DNA of 64,000 nt from NCBI GenBank assembly GCA_046263195.1, contig JBHELG010000040.1, forward strand, positions 1 through 64,000. The letters are read 5' to 3'. Numbering within the stretch: the stretch's first letter is position 1; every line of letters starts with the position of its first letter. Made by a program: the position numbers and the translations under genes. The stretch is from JBHELG01 sp046263195 (GTDB lineage: Bacteria > Actinomycetota > Nitriliruptoria > Nitriliruptorales > JAHWKO01). The notes below the pieces were generated by a model. It did not search any database, had not been told where the DNA came from, and saw only the letters and a program-made list of their open reading frames with translations. This document shows positions 55,024 through 63,675 of this stretch, piece by piece.

Positions 55024-56424
55024 TTACTCGCCCTGACGCTGCTTTGCGCGTTTGCGTGCCGCCCAGCCCTCGATGGTGCGCTGCTCGCTGCGCTCGAGGG
55101 CGAGAGCGTCGTCGGGGACATCTTTCGTGATGACGGATCCGGCTGCGGTGAAGGCGCCCCGCCCGATGCGTACCGGGGCGACGAGCATGTTGTCGGAACC
55201 GACGAACGCACCGTCTTCGATTACCGTCTCGTGCTTCGTGAAGCCGTCGTAGTTGCAGGTGATGGCTCCAGCACTGAAGTTCACCTCTCGTCCCACGCGA
55301 GCGTCGCCGACGTAGGAGAGGTGCGGCACCTTCGAGCCCTCGCCGATCGTGGCGTTCTTCATCTCCACGAAGGCGCCGGCCTTGGCGCGGCGCTCGAGAC
55401 GCGTTCCGGGCCGCAGGTACGTGAACGGTCCCACGGACGCTTCGGGTCCTACCGAGGCGCCGAGGACCACCGACTGCGCCACCGTGGCCCCGTCCTGAAT
55501 CTCGGCGTCGACGAGCCGCGTGTAAGGACCGAGGCTCACCCGCTCGCCGATGTGCGTCTGGCCTTCGATCAGGCAGCCGGGCAGCAGGACGGTGTCGCGT
55601 CCGATGGAGACGTCGACGTCGACGTAGGTCGTGGCTGGGTCGACGACGGTCACGCCGCCGCGCATGAGTCGTTCGAGCGTCCGCTGGCGGAGCAACGCGC
55701 CGGCCGCGGCTAGCTGGACGCGGTCGTTGACTCCGCTCACGTCTTCGGCACTGGCCGGGGCGGTCTGCAGGTCGTGTCCCTCGTTCACGAGGATTCCGAC
55801 CACGTCGGTAAGGTAGAGCTCGCTCTGCGCGTTGACGGGAGCGAGTCGTTTCAGCGCCTCGGCCAGACATGCCCGTTCGAAGAGGTACATGCCTGCGTTC
55901 GCCTCTCGCAGCCCCCGCTGGGTCTCGCTGGCATCGGCTTCCTCTACCACGCCCAGGACACGGCCGGACTCGTCCCGCAGGATGCGACCGTACCCCGTGG
56001 GGTCATCGAACTCGACCGTCAGCAGAGCCCCACTCGCGCTGGCACCGGCTTGGAGGAGACGTCCCAGGGTGGAGGCGGTCAGCAGAGGTGTGTCGCCCGG
56101 GAGGATGAGCACGCGTTCCACGGCGTCGTCGAGGGCGCGAAGACCCTGAGCGGTGGCATCACCGGTGCCGAGCTGACGCTCCTGGACGACGGTGACCAGC
56201 CCAGGCAGGCCAGCCGAGGCGGCTTCGGCAGCGACGTCATTCCCCTGATATCCGACTACAACGACCACTTGAGACAGGCCGAGCGGGCGTAGCGCCTCGA
56301 TGACGTGACGAAGGAGTGTGCGACCCCCGATCCGATGCATCACCTTCGCAAGGTCCGAGCGGAAGCGGGTTCCAAGCCCGGCCGCCAGGACGATGGCACC
56401 ACAGGGAGAAGGGTCAGTGCTCAT
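55024..56424 (-). CDS. glmU: Bifunctional GlcNAc-1-P uridyltransferase/acetyltransferase
   Basis: Makes UDP-GlcNAc for peptidoglycan. The 466-residue protein has the N-terminal pyrophosphorylase motif AIVLAAGLGTRFRSDLAKVMH, GTGDATAQGL, LPGDTPLLTA, GYGRILRDESG and NAGMYLFE, followed by a left-handed beta helix with VDPATTYVDVDVSIG, LRPGTRLERRAKAGAFVEMKN, NFSAGAITCNYDGFTKHET and the acetyltransferase-site VGSDNMLVAPV. It is separated from prs by an inserted lipid operon. Confidence 0.96.
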   Translation of the reverse strand: MSTDPSPCGAIVLAAGLGTRFRSDLAKVMHRIGGRTLLRHVIEALRPLGLSQVVVVVGYQGNDVAAEAASAGLPGLVTVVQERQLGTGDATAQGLRALDDAVERVLILPGDTPLLTASTLGRLLQAGASASGALLTVEFDDPTGYGRILRDESGRVLGVVEEADASETQRGLREANAGMYLFERACLAEALKRLAPVNAQSELYLTDVVGILVNEGHDLQTAPASAEDVSGVNDRVQLAAAGALLRQRTLERLMRGGVTVVDPATTYVDVDVSIGRDTVLLPGCLIEGQTHIGERVSLGPYTRLVDAEIQDGATVAQSVVLGASVGPEASVGPFTYLRPGTRLERRAKAGAFVEMKNATIGEGSKVPHLSYVGDARVGREVNFSAGAITCNYDGFTKHETVIEDGAFVGSDNMLVAPVRIGRGAFTAAGSVITKDVPDDALALERSEQRTIEGWAARKRAKQRQGE

Positions 56425-56602
56425 CCCGTAGCCTCCGGGCGCTGCGCCTGACTCGAAGCCTCGCTTCTGTGCGTCTCCGTCAGGTCACCTTTGGTTCGCG
56501 TCAGGAGCGTACAGACGCGTTTCCTTCTCGTCGGGCTACAGGCTCTTGATCCCGCAGCCGCGGGGGTCGACCTCCTGTCGAGGAGCACTCAGGCGGGGCG
56601 TC

Positions 56603-57019
56603 CTAACCGCCGCCTTCTGCGCGTCCGCGTGTGATCCCAGCTTCTCTCAACACCGCTGCAGGTACGCCCACCTCCCGCCAAGCCGTGTAGGTGATCCCTC
56701 GCCGCTGGGAGTACTCCTTTGCGATGGCGATGAAGTCACGTTCCAAGGCCTCTCGATCGGCGGACTCCTCGAGTCCGGCGAGTCTTCGTTCCGCATCGAG
56801 CCGCTGCTGGATCAACTCGACGCGACGGGCCGCGTTGGGCTCCTCGTCGATCTGCGCCTGCAGGCGTTCGATCTTCCCTTCCAGTGACTGCCGGTCAACC
56901 GGCCTTCCGCGCTGACCGTTGCTGTGCAGCGCCTCGAGATAGTGGCGCACGACCTTCGCCTGCTGGCGCCCTCGTGCGAGTGCTTCCTTGTGCTCTGGAC
57001 TCATCTGACCTCTGGCCAT
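56603..57019 (-). CDS. Small basic coiled-coil protein (conserved actinobacterial type)
   Basis: A 138-residue cytoplasmic protein. The ATG at 57019 is chosen because GGAGG lies six bases upstream; an ATG two codons earlier touches the ribosome site. N-terminal ARGQMSPEHKEALARGRQQAKVVRHYLEAL is basic; the middle is a coiled coil (ERLQAQIDEEPNAARRVELIQQRLDAERR). The C-terminus AKEYSQRRGITYTAWREVGVPAAVLREAGI resembles a conserved tail in small actinobacterial proteins of unknown role. It may bind nucleic acid. Confidence 0.7.
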   Translation of the reverse strand: MARGQMSPEHKEALARGRQQAKVVRHYLEALHSNGQRGRPVDRQSLEGKIERLQAQIDEEPNAARRVELIQQRLDAERRLAGLEESADREALERDFIAIAKEYSQRRGITYTAWREVGVPAAVLREAGITRGRAEGGG

Positions 57020-57620
57020 GCCCATCCTCCGGTTCCACTTCTAATGGTCCTTCGAGAGCAGATTACAACCGAATGCCTCGCGCTTCTATCCCTGCCTAGG
57101 TTCCTATTGCGAGGCCACGAGCCTGTCACCTGATGGGATCTGGGGGGTGCAATCTCGAGGATGTCTGCCTCTGACTCGTGGACCAATAGCCGCTGATGAG
57201 ACGCTACAAGACTCGCTTCAGCGGGTGTTCACCTTGCGGGTGAGAAGGCTCGCCCCCAGGCAGGAGCGCGAATATTTGGGCGTGGACGATGACGCGTAGG
57301 TGACTCGAACGGACTGTATCCAGCCGTCACCTCGATCGAATTCCATGCCCACGAGTGCCGCAGGCTCGCCTCTAGCGGCCGATAGGAGGCTCCACGCGTA
57401 CGAGGCCCTCTGAGTAGATGGGACATCTGCTCGCCGCGATTGCGACCCTCCCGACTCCAGCCTCGCCGCGCACGGGAGGGGAGCGGGTGCTCGGCTCTGC
57501 TACAGCCAGGGGTGCGAGACCCACAAGTCTCATCCGTGCTCCTCGAAAAGGGCGGAGAAGTGTGCCTGTGACTCACCTCTCAGACTACGCTTCCCGGCCA
57601 GTCCAGTCGCGGGAGGAAGC
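57020..57620. other. Long intergenic region without recognised genes
   Basis: About 600 bases between diverging genes. Codon patterns in all open frames look random. No repeat, hairpin of note or operator was identified, apart from the GGGAGGAA site serving the plus-strand gene. Confidence 0.5.
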
Positions 57621-57890
57621 GTGATCACAGGAATAATCGGCTGGCTGATCGTCGGCGCGATAGTGGGGTATATAGCGCGGCTTCTCATGCCCGGACGCGA
57701 CCCCATGGGCTGCCTTGCTACCTCCGCGCTGGGGGTCGTCGGGTCACTCGTCGGGGGAACGCTGGCAAATCTGCTTTTCGACGGGGAAGTGGAACTGTCG
57801 CCAGCGGGCTTCATCGGATCCGTCATCGGTGCGATGATCGTCCTCCTCGTCATTCGCCGTACTCGTCGCCCGCCCCGAGCCCGCATGTGA
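57621..57890 (+). CDS. GlsB/YeaQ/YmgE-family membrane protein
   Basis: An 89-residue protein with three hydrophobic segments: GIIGWLIVGAIVGYIARLL, LGVVGSLVGGTLANLL and GFIGSVIGAMIVLLVIRR, and the family element PGRDPMGCLAT. Known members are stress-induced inner-membrane proteins (annotated as transglycosylase-associated) of unclear mechanism. The GTG start follows GGGAGGAA. The next gene begins 9 bp after it. Confidence 0.88.
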   Translation: MITGIIGWLIVGAIVGYIARLLMPGRDPMGCLATSALGVVGSLVGGTLANLLFDGEVELSPAGFIGSVIGAMIVLLVIRRTRRPPRARM

Positions 57891-57899
57891 CCGGAAAGC

Positions 57900-59315
57900 A
57901 TGGAGCGGCCCGAGGCCAAGCCGAGGGCTGCGGCAAGGATTAGTGCCCTAAACGGCGGCACGGCAGGGATACGGGGTCAGGATCGGTGTCGGGGCGTGAC
58001 GTGCGCCCTGGCCACTGCGGTGGCATCATGCGCGCCTCTCGCATCAACACCGGAGCGTCGAATACCCGAGCGTCTTACCTTCAAACAAGTGGCATGGGCC
58101 GTTGCCGCCTCGGCGCTGGTTACCGTCCCGGTGCTCGGCCTGGCCGTCGTAGGCTCCCCAGCGTCGGTGGGGGCCAAGGCTGAGCAGTGGCCGGCCATTC
58201 CTCCCCCCGGCCCCGACGATCCGGCAGCATCCCCCACTCCCGGCGCACACAGTGCGGCCCCGGCGGTCGCCCCCCAACGCTCAACCTCAGGGCCCCAGAC
58301 GAGGGCGATCACCGTCGCCTTCGGCGGCGACGTGCACGGGGAGAAGCAGATCCGCCGGGCGCTCGAGGCGGGTGAACAGCCTCTGGCTGGGATGGCGCCG
58401 GTGCTGGCGGCTGCGGACCTCGCGATCGTCAACCTCGAGACGGCGCTGGGGGATGGAGGTCTGCCGGCAGACAAGCGGCACACGTTCCTCGCACCACACA
58501 CGCTGCTCGTCGCCTTGAGAGAAGCCGGCGTAGACGTGGTGTCGCTTGCGAACAACCACAGCCTCGACTACGGCTGGACGACCTTGCGGGGCGGGCTCGC
58601 CCGGCTCGCGGATGCGGGGCTGGCGACCGTCGGGGTGGGGGAGGACGCAGCCAGCGCTTACGCCCCGCACGTCGTCGAGGTGCTTGGTGCACGAGTCGCA
58701 GTGATCGGCCTGACCCGTGTCATCCCGCGCAGAAACTGGGCGGCAGGTGAGGACCGACCCGGGCTCGCTTCCGGCTATGACTTGAGGCGCGCGGCAGCGG
58801 CGGTGCGGGCAGGGGCGGCGGCCGCTGACCATGTGATCGTCACCGTGCACTGGGGCACTGAGCTTGCAGGCTGCCCCGATGGCAACCAGCTCACGCTCGC
58901 CCGAGTCCTGCACGAGGCAGGAGCGGATGTTGTCGTGGGCCACCACCCCCACGTCCTGCAAGGAGTCGATCACGGCCCACACGGACTGACGGCCTACAGT
59001 CTCGGCAACCTTCTGTGGTATTCGACGGGACCAGTCACACGCCTCAGCGGCGTACTCACCGTCACCCTCGGCCCCGAAGGAGTGGAGGGTTGGCAGTTAC
59101 ATCCTGCAGTGGTAACCCCGAGCGGCTCGCCACTGCCTGCCGGCGACGATGACGGCAAACGGGCCCTCGAGCGCCTCGAACTGCTACCCGGCCACCCGAC
59201 CTGCCTGCATCAGGCACCTTCCCAGCCTGGACCTCCTGCATTCGTGATTCGTGACGGCGTCGGCGGTCCCTTGAGCGGCGAGCAGGACCTGCAACCCCCT
59301 CTGCCTAAACCCTGA
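57900..59315 (+). CDS. CapA-family (PGA_cap) metallophosphoesterase-like protein
   Basis: A 471-residue protein of the CapA/PgsA family. After a basic N-terminus and one membrane segment (about 65-85, VAWAVAASALVTVPVLGLAVVG) comes a Pro/Ala-rich linker. The calcineurin-like catalytic fold follows from about residue 135: VAFGGDVHGE, AIVNLETALG, VSLANNHSLDYGW, VTVHWGTEL, VVVGHHPHVLQGVD and AYSLGNLLWY. Members act outside the membrane in capsule or poly-gamma-glutamate handling, but no capB/capC genes are present. The start is uncertain, as the first 60 residues have no homology I recognise. A terminator-like hairpin follows. Confidence 0.85.
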   Translation: MERPEAKPRAAARISALNGGTAGIRGQDRCRGVTCALATAVASCAPLASTPERRIPERLTFKQVAWAVAASALVTVPVLGLAVVGSPASVGAKAEQWPAIPPPGPDDPAASPTPGAHSAAPAVAPQRSTSGPQTRAITVAFGGDVHGEKQIRRALEAGEQPLAGMAPVLAAADLAIVNLETALGDGGLPADKRHTFLAPHTLLVALREAGVDVVSLANNHSLDYGWTTLRGGLARLADAGLATVGVGEDAASAYAPHVVEVLGARVAVIGLTRVIPRRNWAAGEDRPGLASGYDLRRAAAAVRAGAAAADHVIVTVHWGTELAGCPDGNQLTLARVLHEAGADVVVGHHPHVLQGVDHGPHGLTAYSLGNLLWYSTGPVTRLSGVLTVTLGPEGVEGWQLHPAVVTPSGSPLPAGDDDGKRALERLELLPGHPTCLHQAPSQPGPPAFVIRDGVGGPLSGEQDLQPPLPKP

Positions 59316-59644
59316 TACCAGCTTTGAGGGCGGTCGTTTCCGCCCTCGATCAGGCCGATGAGGGGGACGAGTCCCTCGGCGCTCTTCGATCACCCGCCGC
59401 TCCCGCTTGGGGTGGACACAACTCGTGGGTATCTCCGCGCCTTAGCACCTGCTATCGGCATGGGCCGCCTCAGGCCCTACCCGATCGGACGGCTCGCCTT
59501 GATCAGATAAAGCGAACAATACAAGCAGACAGGAAAGAGACGGCCAAGGAAGTCCACACCAACCGCTCGTGGTGACCTGGACGTTGGGCGGGCAGCTTCT
59601 CGAGGCCCGGCGGGGAAGCCCGAGGTTCGACTGGCGAGAGACCG
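59316..59644 (+). other. Intergenic region upstream of the LPXTG protein gene
   Basis: Apart from the hairpin at 59326-59347, this stretch holds an AT-rich patch near 59500-59530 (GATCAGATAAAGCGAACAAT) that may be the promoter of the surface protein gene. No small gene was recognised. Confidence 0.45.
59326..59347 (+). terminator. Hairpin after capA-like gene
   Basis: GAGGGCGG (59326-59333), loop TCGTTT, CCGCCCTC (59340-59347), starting 10 bp after the stop. No U-run follows, so termination is likely but not certain. Confidence 0.55.
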
Positions 59645-60694
59645 ATGGCACGAATGATCGCGGCAAGAGCATTCTCGCTACTGGCGGCCATGATGATGGC
59701 GGTTGCGCCCTCCACGGCGCTCGCGAACCACAGGGGTCAACCGCACGACCCTGGCACGACGTGCAAGGACCTGGGTTTCGACGCGAATCACGAGTCTTCT
59801 CACACGGGTGATTGGGGTTCGGCGTCATGGCAGGGCACTGACGACAAGACGTTGGATCTCGTCGTCAACGACGGCTACACGATCGATCTCTGCGTGAAGG
59901 CCGGCCCGGAGGCCACGGTTGACGACGACATCGAGGGTCCGACGCAGGAAGTAGGCGAGGAAGCACGGAGGTATGAGCACGGCATCTCCCACATCGGGGT
60001 TCGCGTGACCGACGAGCCTCCCGAGGAGCTGACGGAGGAGCTGACCGAGGATCCGACGGAGGAGCTGACCGAGGAGCTCACCGAAGAGCCCACGGAGGAG
60101 CCGACCGAGGAGCCGACGCAGGAACAGACGGCGGATCCGACGGAGGAGCTGACCGAGGAGCTCACCGAAGAGCCCACGGAGGAGCCGACTGAGGAGCCGA
60201 CGCAGGAACAGACGACGGATCCGACGGAGGAGCTGACCGAGGAGCTCACCGAAGAGCCCGCCGAGGAGTTGACCGAAGAGCTCACCGAGGAGCCGACGGA
60301 GGAGCCCACCCGGGAACAGTCTGCTGAACCCACCGAGGAGCCGACGCGGGAACAGACTGCGGAGCAAACCGAGGAGCCCAAGCAGGAACGCACGGCGGAG
60401 CCCCCGGACGGGTCCACGAAGGACTACTGCGTGCCGGCCGGTTCCAAATGGATGCTCGTGGAAAGGACCAACCCGTCGGCGGATCGTGACCGTGACGGCT
60501 TGAGGGACGGGGAGGAGCTGGTCGGCGCAGGCGGATTCGAGGTGGACGCGTCCCATACCTGCCCGCCCGCTAAGGAGACCCCGAAGCCGGCTCCGGCTCG
60601 TCTGCCACGAACCGGAGGGAACGTGCTGCTCTTCATGCTTGGCTTCGGGTCGATCGGGGTGGGTAGCTACCTGCTGCGGCTGTCGCGTCGGTAG
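59645..60694 (+). CDS. LPXTG-anchored surface protein with acidic Thr/Glu/Pro repeats
   Basis: A 349-residue cell-wall protein. Signal peptide (AARAFSLLAAMMMAVAPSTALA), then a ~100-residue N-terminal domain with two Cys (TTCKDLGFD, DLCVKAG). Residues about 124-265 are Glu/Thr/Pro-rich repeats (28-residue units DPTEELTEELTEEPTEEP...). A second small domain has Cys pairs and a calcium-loop-like DRDRDGLRDGEEL (about 280-292). The C-terminus is a sortase signal: LPRTGG, hydrophobic LLFMLGFGSIGVGSYLL, and RLSRR. It would be covalently attached to peptidoglycan; the sortase is not in the window. Confidence 0.88.
   Translation: MARMIAARAFSLLAAMMMAVAPSTALANHRGQPHDPGTTCKDLGFDANHESSHTGDWGSASWQGTDDKTLDLVVNDGYTIDLCVKAGPEATVDDDIEGPTQEVGEEARRYEHGISHIGVRVTDEPPEELTEELTEDPTEELTEELTEEPTEEPTEEPTQEQTADPTEELTEELTEEPTEEPTEEPTQEQTTDPTEELTEELTEEPAEELTEELTEEPTEEPTREQSAEPTEEPTREQTAEQTEEPKQERTAEPPDGSTKDYCVPAGSKWMLVERTNPSADRDRDGLRDGEELVGAGGFEVDASHTCPPAKETPKPAPARLPRTGGNVLLFMLGFGSIGVGSYLLRLSRR
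60050..60301 (+). repeat. 84-bp in-frame tandem repeats in the surface protein gene
   Basis: Units start at 60050, 60134 and 60218, each opening with GATCCGACGGAGGAGCTGAC. The first two are nearly identical over 84 bp (28 codons) and the third diverges after about 45 bp. Within units there are 9-12-bp sub-repeats of GAGGAGCCGACG. Units keep the reading frame, so copy number can vary without truncating the protein. Confidence 0.85.
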
Positions 60695-61210
60695 TCAGGC
60701 ATCAGGTGCCATCTGCACCCGACAGGCGGCGGTCCGAAGCTCTCAGGAAAGCTGGGGAGACAGGTACTACGGGCCGTCATGCGCGCCCCGTCCCGCATGT
60801 CAGACCGTCACGTCCGAGACAGAGACACTCTCCGGGTGAAGTCCAATCGGGCGGGGTTTCGGAAGCCGCGAAGCAGGGGGTCGAATCTAAACCGGGCCGA
60901 TGGGATGGCGGGTAAGTCAACGAAAGGGGGCGACCGCGTGCGCTCTCGATCCGTACTCGAGGATGAGCCATCTGTGTTACGGCGCCCGTCTCGTTGTGGC
61001 CTTGAAGCCATCCCGATCCGGCCTATGTCCGTGGCCGGTCCTCGGTGCTGACAGAGGGAGCCTGGTGCCACCTCGAAGGCCTCATCCGCGGCTTCTCACT
61101 CAGACCGCAATATGTATCGTCGGTCCGAGTGGTCCAAAGTCCCTGTTACGAAATGGCGGTTCTTGACGTTCAGACTCCGTCCTTTTTCGCTCTGAACCAT
61201 GCGGCAAGAG
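60695..61210. other. Intergenic region without recognised genes
   Basis: About 515 bases after the LPXTG gene. The open frames have no family resemblance and codon use differs from that of the real genes nearby. Nothing else noted. Confidence 0.5.
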
Positions 61211-61637
61211 CTATTGCTGCACAAGGGAATCGGCCGTCTGAGGGGACACTCCTGGATCCGCGTGACGATGCACAAGTTTCCACACACTGTCTTCACGCCG
61301 GAAGATGCTCGTGACCCGCACAGCCACGGGCACGATCTCCTCCCGTCCAGCGACCTTGGTCTCGTACTGCTCTATCTCGACAATACATGCAAGATCTGGA
61401 GCCATATACGTAGCGAAGTTCTCGAAGCCAATGGCCCTGCCGTCGTGGTAATGCGATGTCGCATGATCCAGCCTCTCGTCAATGACCTGCCAGCCACGGG
61501 CGATGCCACCAAAGGGGTTGGCGAGGGTGATGTCGTCTCGATGAGACCAAATCTCCTTCGAGGGTTCAGGGTTTCCCTTTAACGAACTCATCCCACACCA
61601 AGTGAGATTGTTCAACTGCCTGGTCGAACTCTGCCAT
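61211..61637 (-). pseudogene. NTF2-like (SnoaL/DUF4440-type) protein, frameshifted
   Basis: Two frames combine to match the intact paralogue at 62710-63141. The first gives AEFDQAVEQSHLVWDEFVKG, the second continues NPEPSKEIWSHRDDITLANPFGG and ends VWKLVHRHADPGVSPQTADS. The break is one extra A in the run at 61578-61580 (coding strand TTAAAGGG). All later motifs (TLANP, GWQVID, VTSIFRRED, HRHAD) remain, so decay is recent or the base is a sequence error. Confidence 0.8.
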
Positions 61638-62000
61638 AACCATTGGGTATCGCCTCCATCCCTGGGAGATCGGCCACTGTTGCTTGGGCACGGGGCTGAA
61701 GGCAATCATGCCACTGAGCAGCCGCCATGCGCAGCGAGGTCGAAGGCTCGGGCTGCCACCTGTGCGGCTGGCCACCCGAGCAGTGGCCGCGCGCGACGTG
61801 CTCGTGTACGACTTGCAGTCACGCGACCCCTGCCTACGCCTAGCTCCCGTGAGAAGCCCCTAGCGACGCCCGTCTGGCGCGTGTCAACGGAGCAAGGCTC
61901 GCCGCGTGCCTGCTCCCCGGCCTGTTCGTCGGGAACCTCAGGTGTGACCGGTCGTGAGGAGGATGGTGGCGGTGAGCATCGCATCCCAGAGGCTGCGGTT
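61638..62000. other. Intergenic region between diverging NTF2-like pseudogene and TM gene
   Basis: About 360 bases. An open plus-strand frame runs through but shows no homology and no ribosome site until the ATG at 62001. No repeats or operators were noted. Confidence 0.5.
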
Positions 62001-62474
62001 ATGACGACGGTTGCCTCCCACCACGATCGCTGGGACGAAATGTTCGAGTTGTACAAGGTCCGAGTCGAGGAGTACCACTTCCAGGTGAACCTGAACTGGG
62101 AGCGGACTCGCTACTTCCTCCCCTTCAATGTAGGCGTCGTAGGACTGGCCACCGGACTACTACGTTTCGGAGTCGACGGCCGAGCCCAGATCCTCGTGAG
62201 TAGCCTCTTCCTCTTTGGCGTCGTCGCTGCCCTGCTGTCACTGGCCGCTCACAATGGGCAGCACAACTACTATCGGCGAGCACGCGACTCCTTCCGCGTA
62301 ATAGAAGACGAACTCGAGTTGCCCGAGGAGCACCGCTTAGGTGTGACACCTCGTATGCGCGACGAACACGGCTTCTGGCGGCGGGCGAACGTGACCAATG
62401 CCATCAACCTGCTGCTCGGCCTTCTCGCAGTCTTGAATGGGCTAGGACTCGTCTACGTCGTCTGGTTCGCCTAG
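62001..62474 (+). CDS. Two-TM protein, possibly RipA-like/SLATT-like
   Basis: A 157-residue protein. The ATG at 62001 starts just before a charged helix (WDEMFELYKVRVEEYHFQVNLNWERTRYF). A first membrane hairpin follows (LPFNVGVVGLATGLL and ILVSSLFLFGVVAALLSL). A cytoplasmic helix comes next (YYRRARDSFRVIEDELELPEE), and a C-terminal segment closes it (AINLLLGLLAVLNGLGLVYVV). The layout recalls the small oligomeric RipA-like or SLATT membrane families, some of which act as effectors in conflict systems, but the resemblance is only by eye. No sensor gene adjoins it. Confidence 0.6.
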   Translation: MTTVASHHDRWDEMFELYKVRVEEYHFQVNLNWERTRYFLPFNVGVVGLATGLLRFGVDGRAQILVSSLFLFGVVAALLSLAAHNGQHNYYRRARDSFRVIEDELELPEEHRLGVTPRMRDEHGFWRRANVTNAINLLLGLLAVLNGLGLVYVVWFA

Positions 62475-62709
62475 CCGCTCCGCAGCCCCACTCTTGTCAG
62501 GGAAGTCTGGCACACTTCTACTACTAGGCGCCCCGCACCGTCGCCTTGCGCCGAGTTCGAGGGTGCCAGACCGGGGGAAACAGCCCTCTGAAGCGCGGGC
62601 TAGAGACACATGCGGAGGTGTGAAGCAGCAAGCTGATGTGAGACGAGCGGGTCTAGCATACGGCCCTCATGCCCGTGGGTGTTCTGACTGCGTCACGCCG
62701 CCCGTCGGT

Positions 62710-63141
62710 CTACTGCTGCACGAGGTACTCGGGTGATCGCGGAGTGGTTATTGGATCGGCGTGACGATGGACGATCCTCCACTCGCCGTCCTCACGTCGG
62801 AATATGGTCGTCACACGAAGCGCAACCGGCGTGATTCCGGGGGTGCCGCCAATCCTCACCCGGGCACGCTCGATCTCGAGCATGTACGCCAGATCCGCCG
62901 TCGCATACTCGGAGATGCGCTCGAAGCCATCGTGCTCGCCCTCCCGTAACTGGGAGGCGGCACGGTCCAGGATCTCAGCGACCTGATGCCATCCCCGCGC
63001 CGGGGGCCCAAGAGGGTTGGCGAGGGTGACGTCATCGCGCCGCGACCACAGCCTCTTCTGTGGCTCGGGGTCTCCTTTCACGAACGCACCCACCGTTCGG
63101 TGATACCGCTCGATCACTTCGTCGAGATCTGAAGCCGGCAT
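62710..63141 (-). CDS. NTF2-like (SnoaL/DUF4440-type) protein
   Basis: A 143-residue cone-fold protein. The ATG at 63141 has GGGAGG six bases upstream. ASDLDEVIERYHRTVGAFVKGDPEPQKRLWSRRDDVTLANPLG, then GWHQVAEILDRAA and VALRVTTIFRREDGEWRIVHRHAD are typical of DUF4440/SnoaL-like proteins with a ligand pocket. About 1 kb away lies a frameshifted paralogue of the same orientation. Members include isomerases, hydrolases and many of unknown activity. Confidence 0.85.
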   Translation of the reverse strand: MPASDLDEVIERYHRTVGAFVKGDPEPQKRLWSRRDDVTLANPLGPPARGWHQVAEILDRAASQLREGEHDGFERISEYATADLAYMLEIERARVRIGGTPGITPVALRVTTIFRREDGEWRIVHRHADPITTPRSPEYLVQQ

Positions 63142-63675
63142 CGGAAGCCTCCCAGATCGCTCGGCGCTGACATCGCTGCGCGAAGATGCACGTCTTGGGC
63201 TGTTTCGTTGCCATGATCTTGCCACGGGACCCCACTAGGGCCCGCAAACGCGCCCTAGATGGCCCTAGAGGCCAGAATGAAGAGCTGGGAGGCAGGGGGT
63301 CGAACCCTGCGGGACCCATGTCAGGTGTACGCACTGTTGCCTCGGAGTGTCACTGACCTGCGAAAAAACTTTCCTGTTGTTTCCTGTGGTGACGCCCCGT
63401 TGCCCTCCATGCCACGATTCCCGTGGTCACGCCGTGGTCACGAGAGACCGCTGTGGAGACGTGGGGAACGACCCCCGGGAGACGCCAGGTCGATCGTCAC
63501 TTCGGTGCCGCTGGCCGCGCACAGGGCTGTAGGTCCTGTTGCTGAGCGACGGGCACGGAGTCGCCGCGACACTCTCGCCGGTCGGCTGGCGAAGGCTGGA
63601 GTGACGCCATCTTTGCGATCGGCGTTCTCCTGGGCTTCAGCGATGGCGATCCGACGGCGCGCTTGCTGTGCGGCC
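63142..63675. other. Non-coding region with tRNA fragment and short direct repeats
   Basis: Holds the tRNA 3'-end fragment at 63286-63309. Downstream are short direct repeats: TTTCCTGT twice near 63370-63387, and CGTGGTCACG at 63422-63431 and 63433-63442. Such repeats beside a tRNA end resemble integrase arm sites, but no integrase gene is visible here. Confidence 0.5.
63286..63309 (-). other. tRNA 3'-end fragment (possible attachment site remnant)
   Basis: On the minus strand: T-stem CAGGG, T-loop TTCGACC, T-stem CCCTG-complement, then a 7-nt acceptor half CCTCCCA, the exact 5-7-5-7 spacing of a tRNA 3' end. No matching 5' half, anticodon arm or CCA lies upstream. Integrating elements commonly leave such copies of a tRNA end. 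Confidence 0.5.

Noticed and set aside
59825..60556. Long open frames opposite the LPXTG gene
   Set aside because: They are the antisense of the repetitive coding sequence and consist only of Leu/Arg or Ser/Val repeats.
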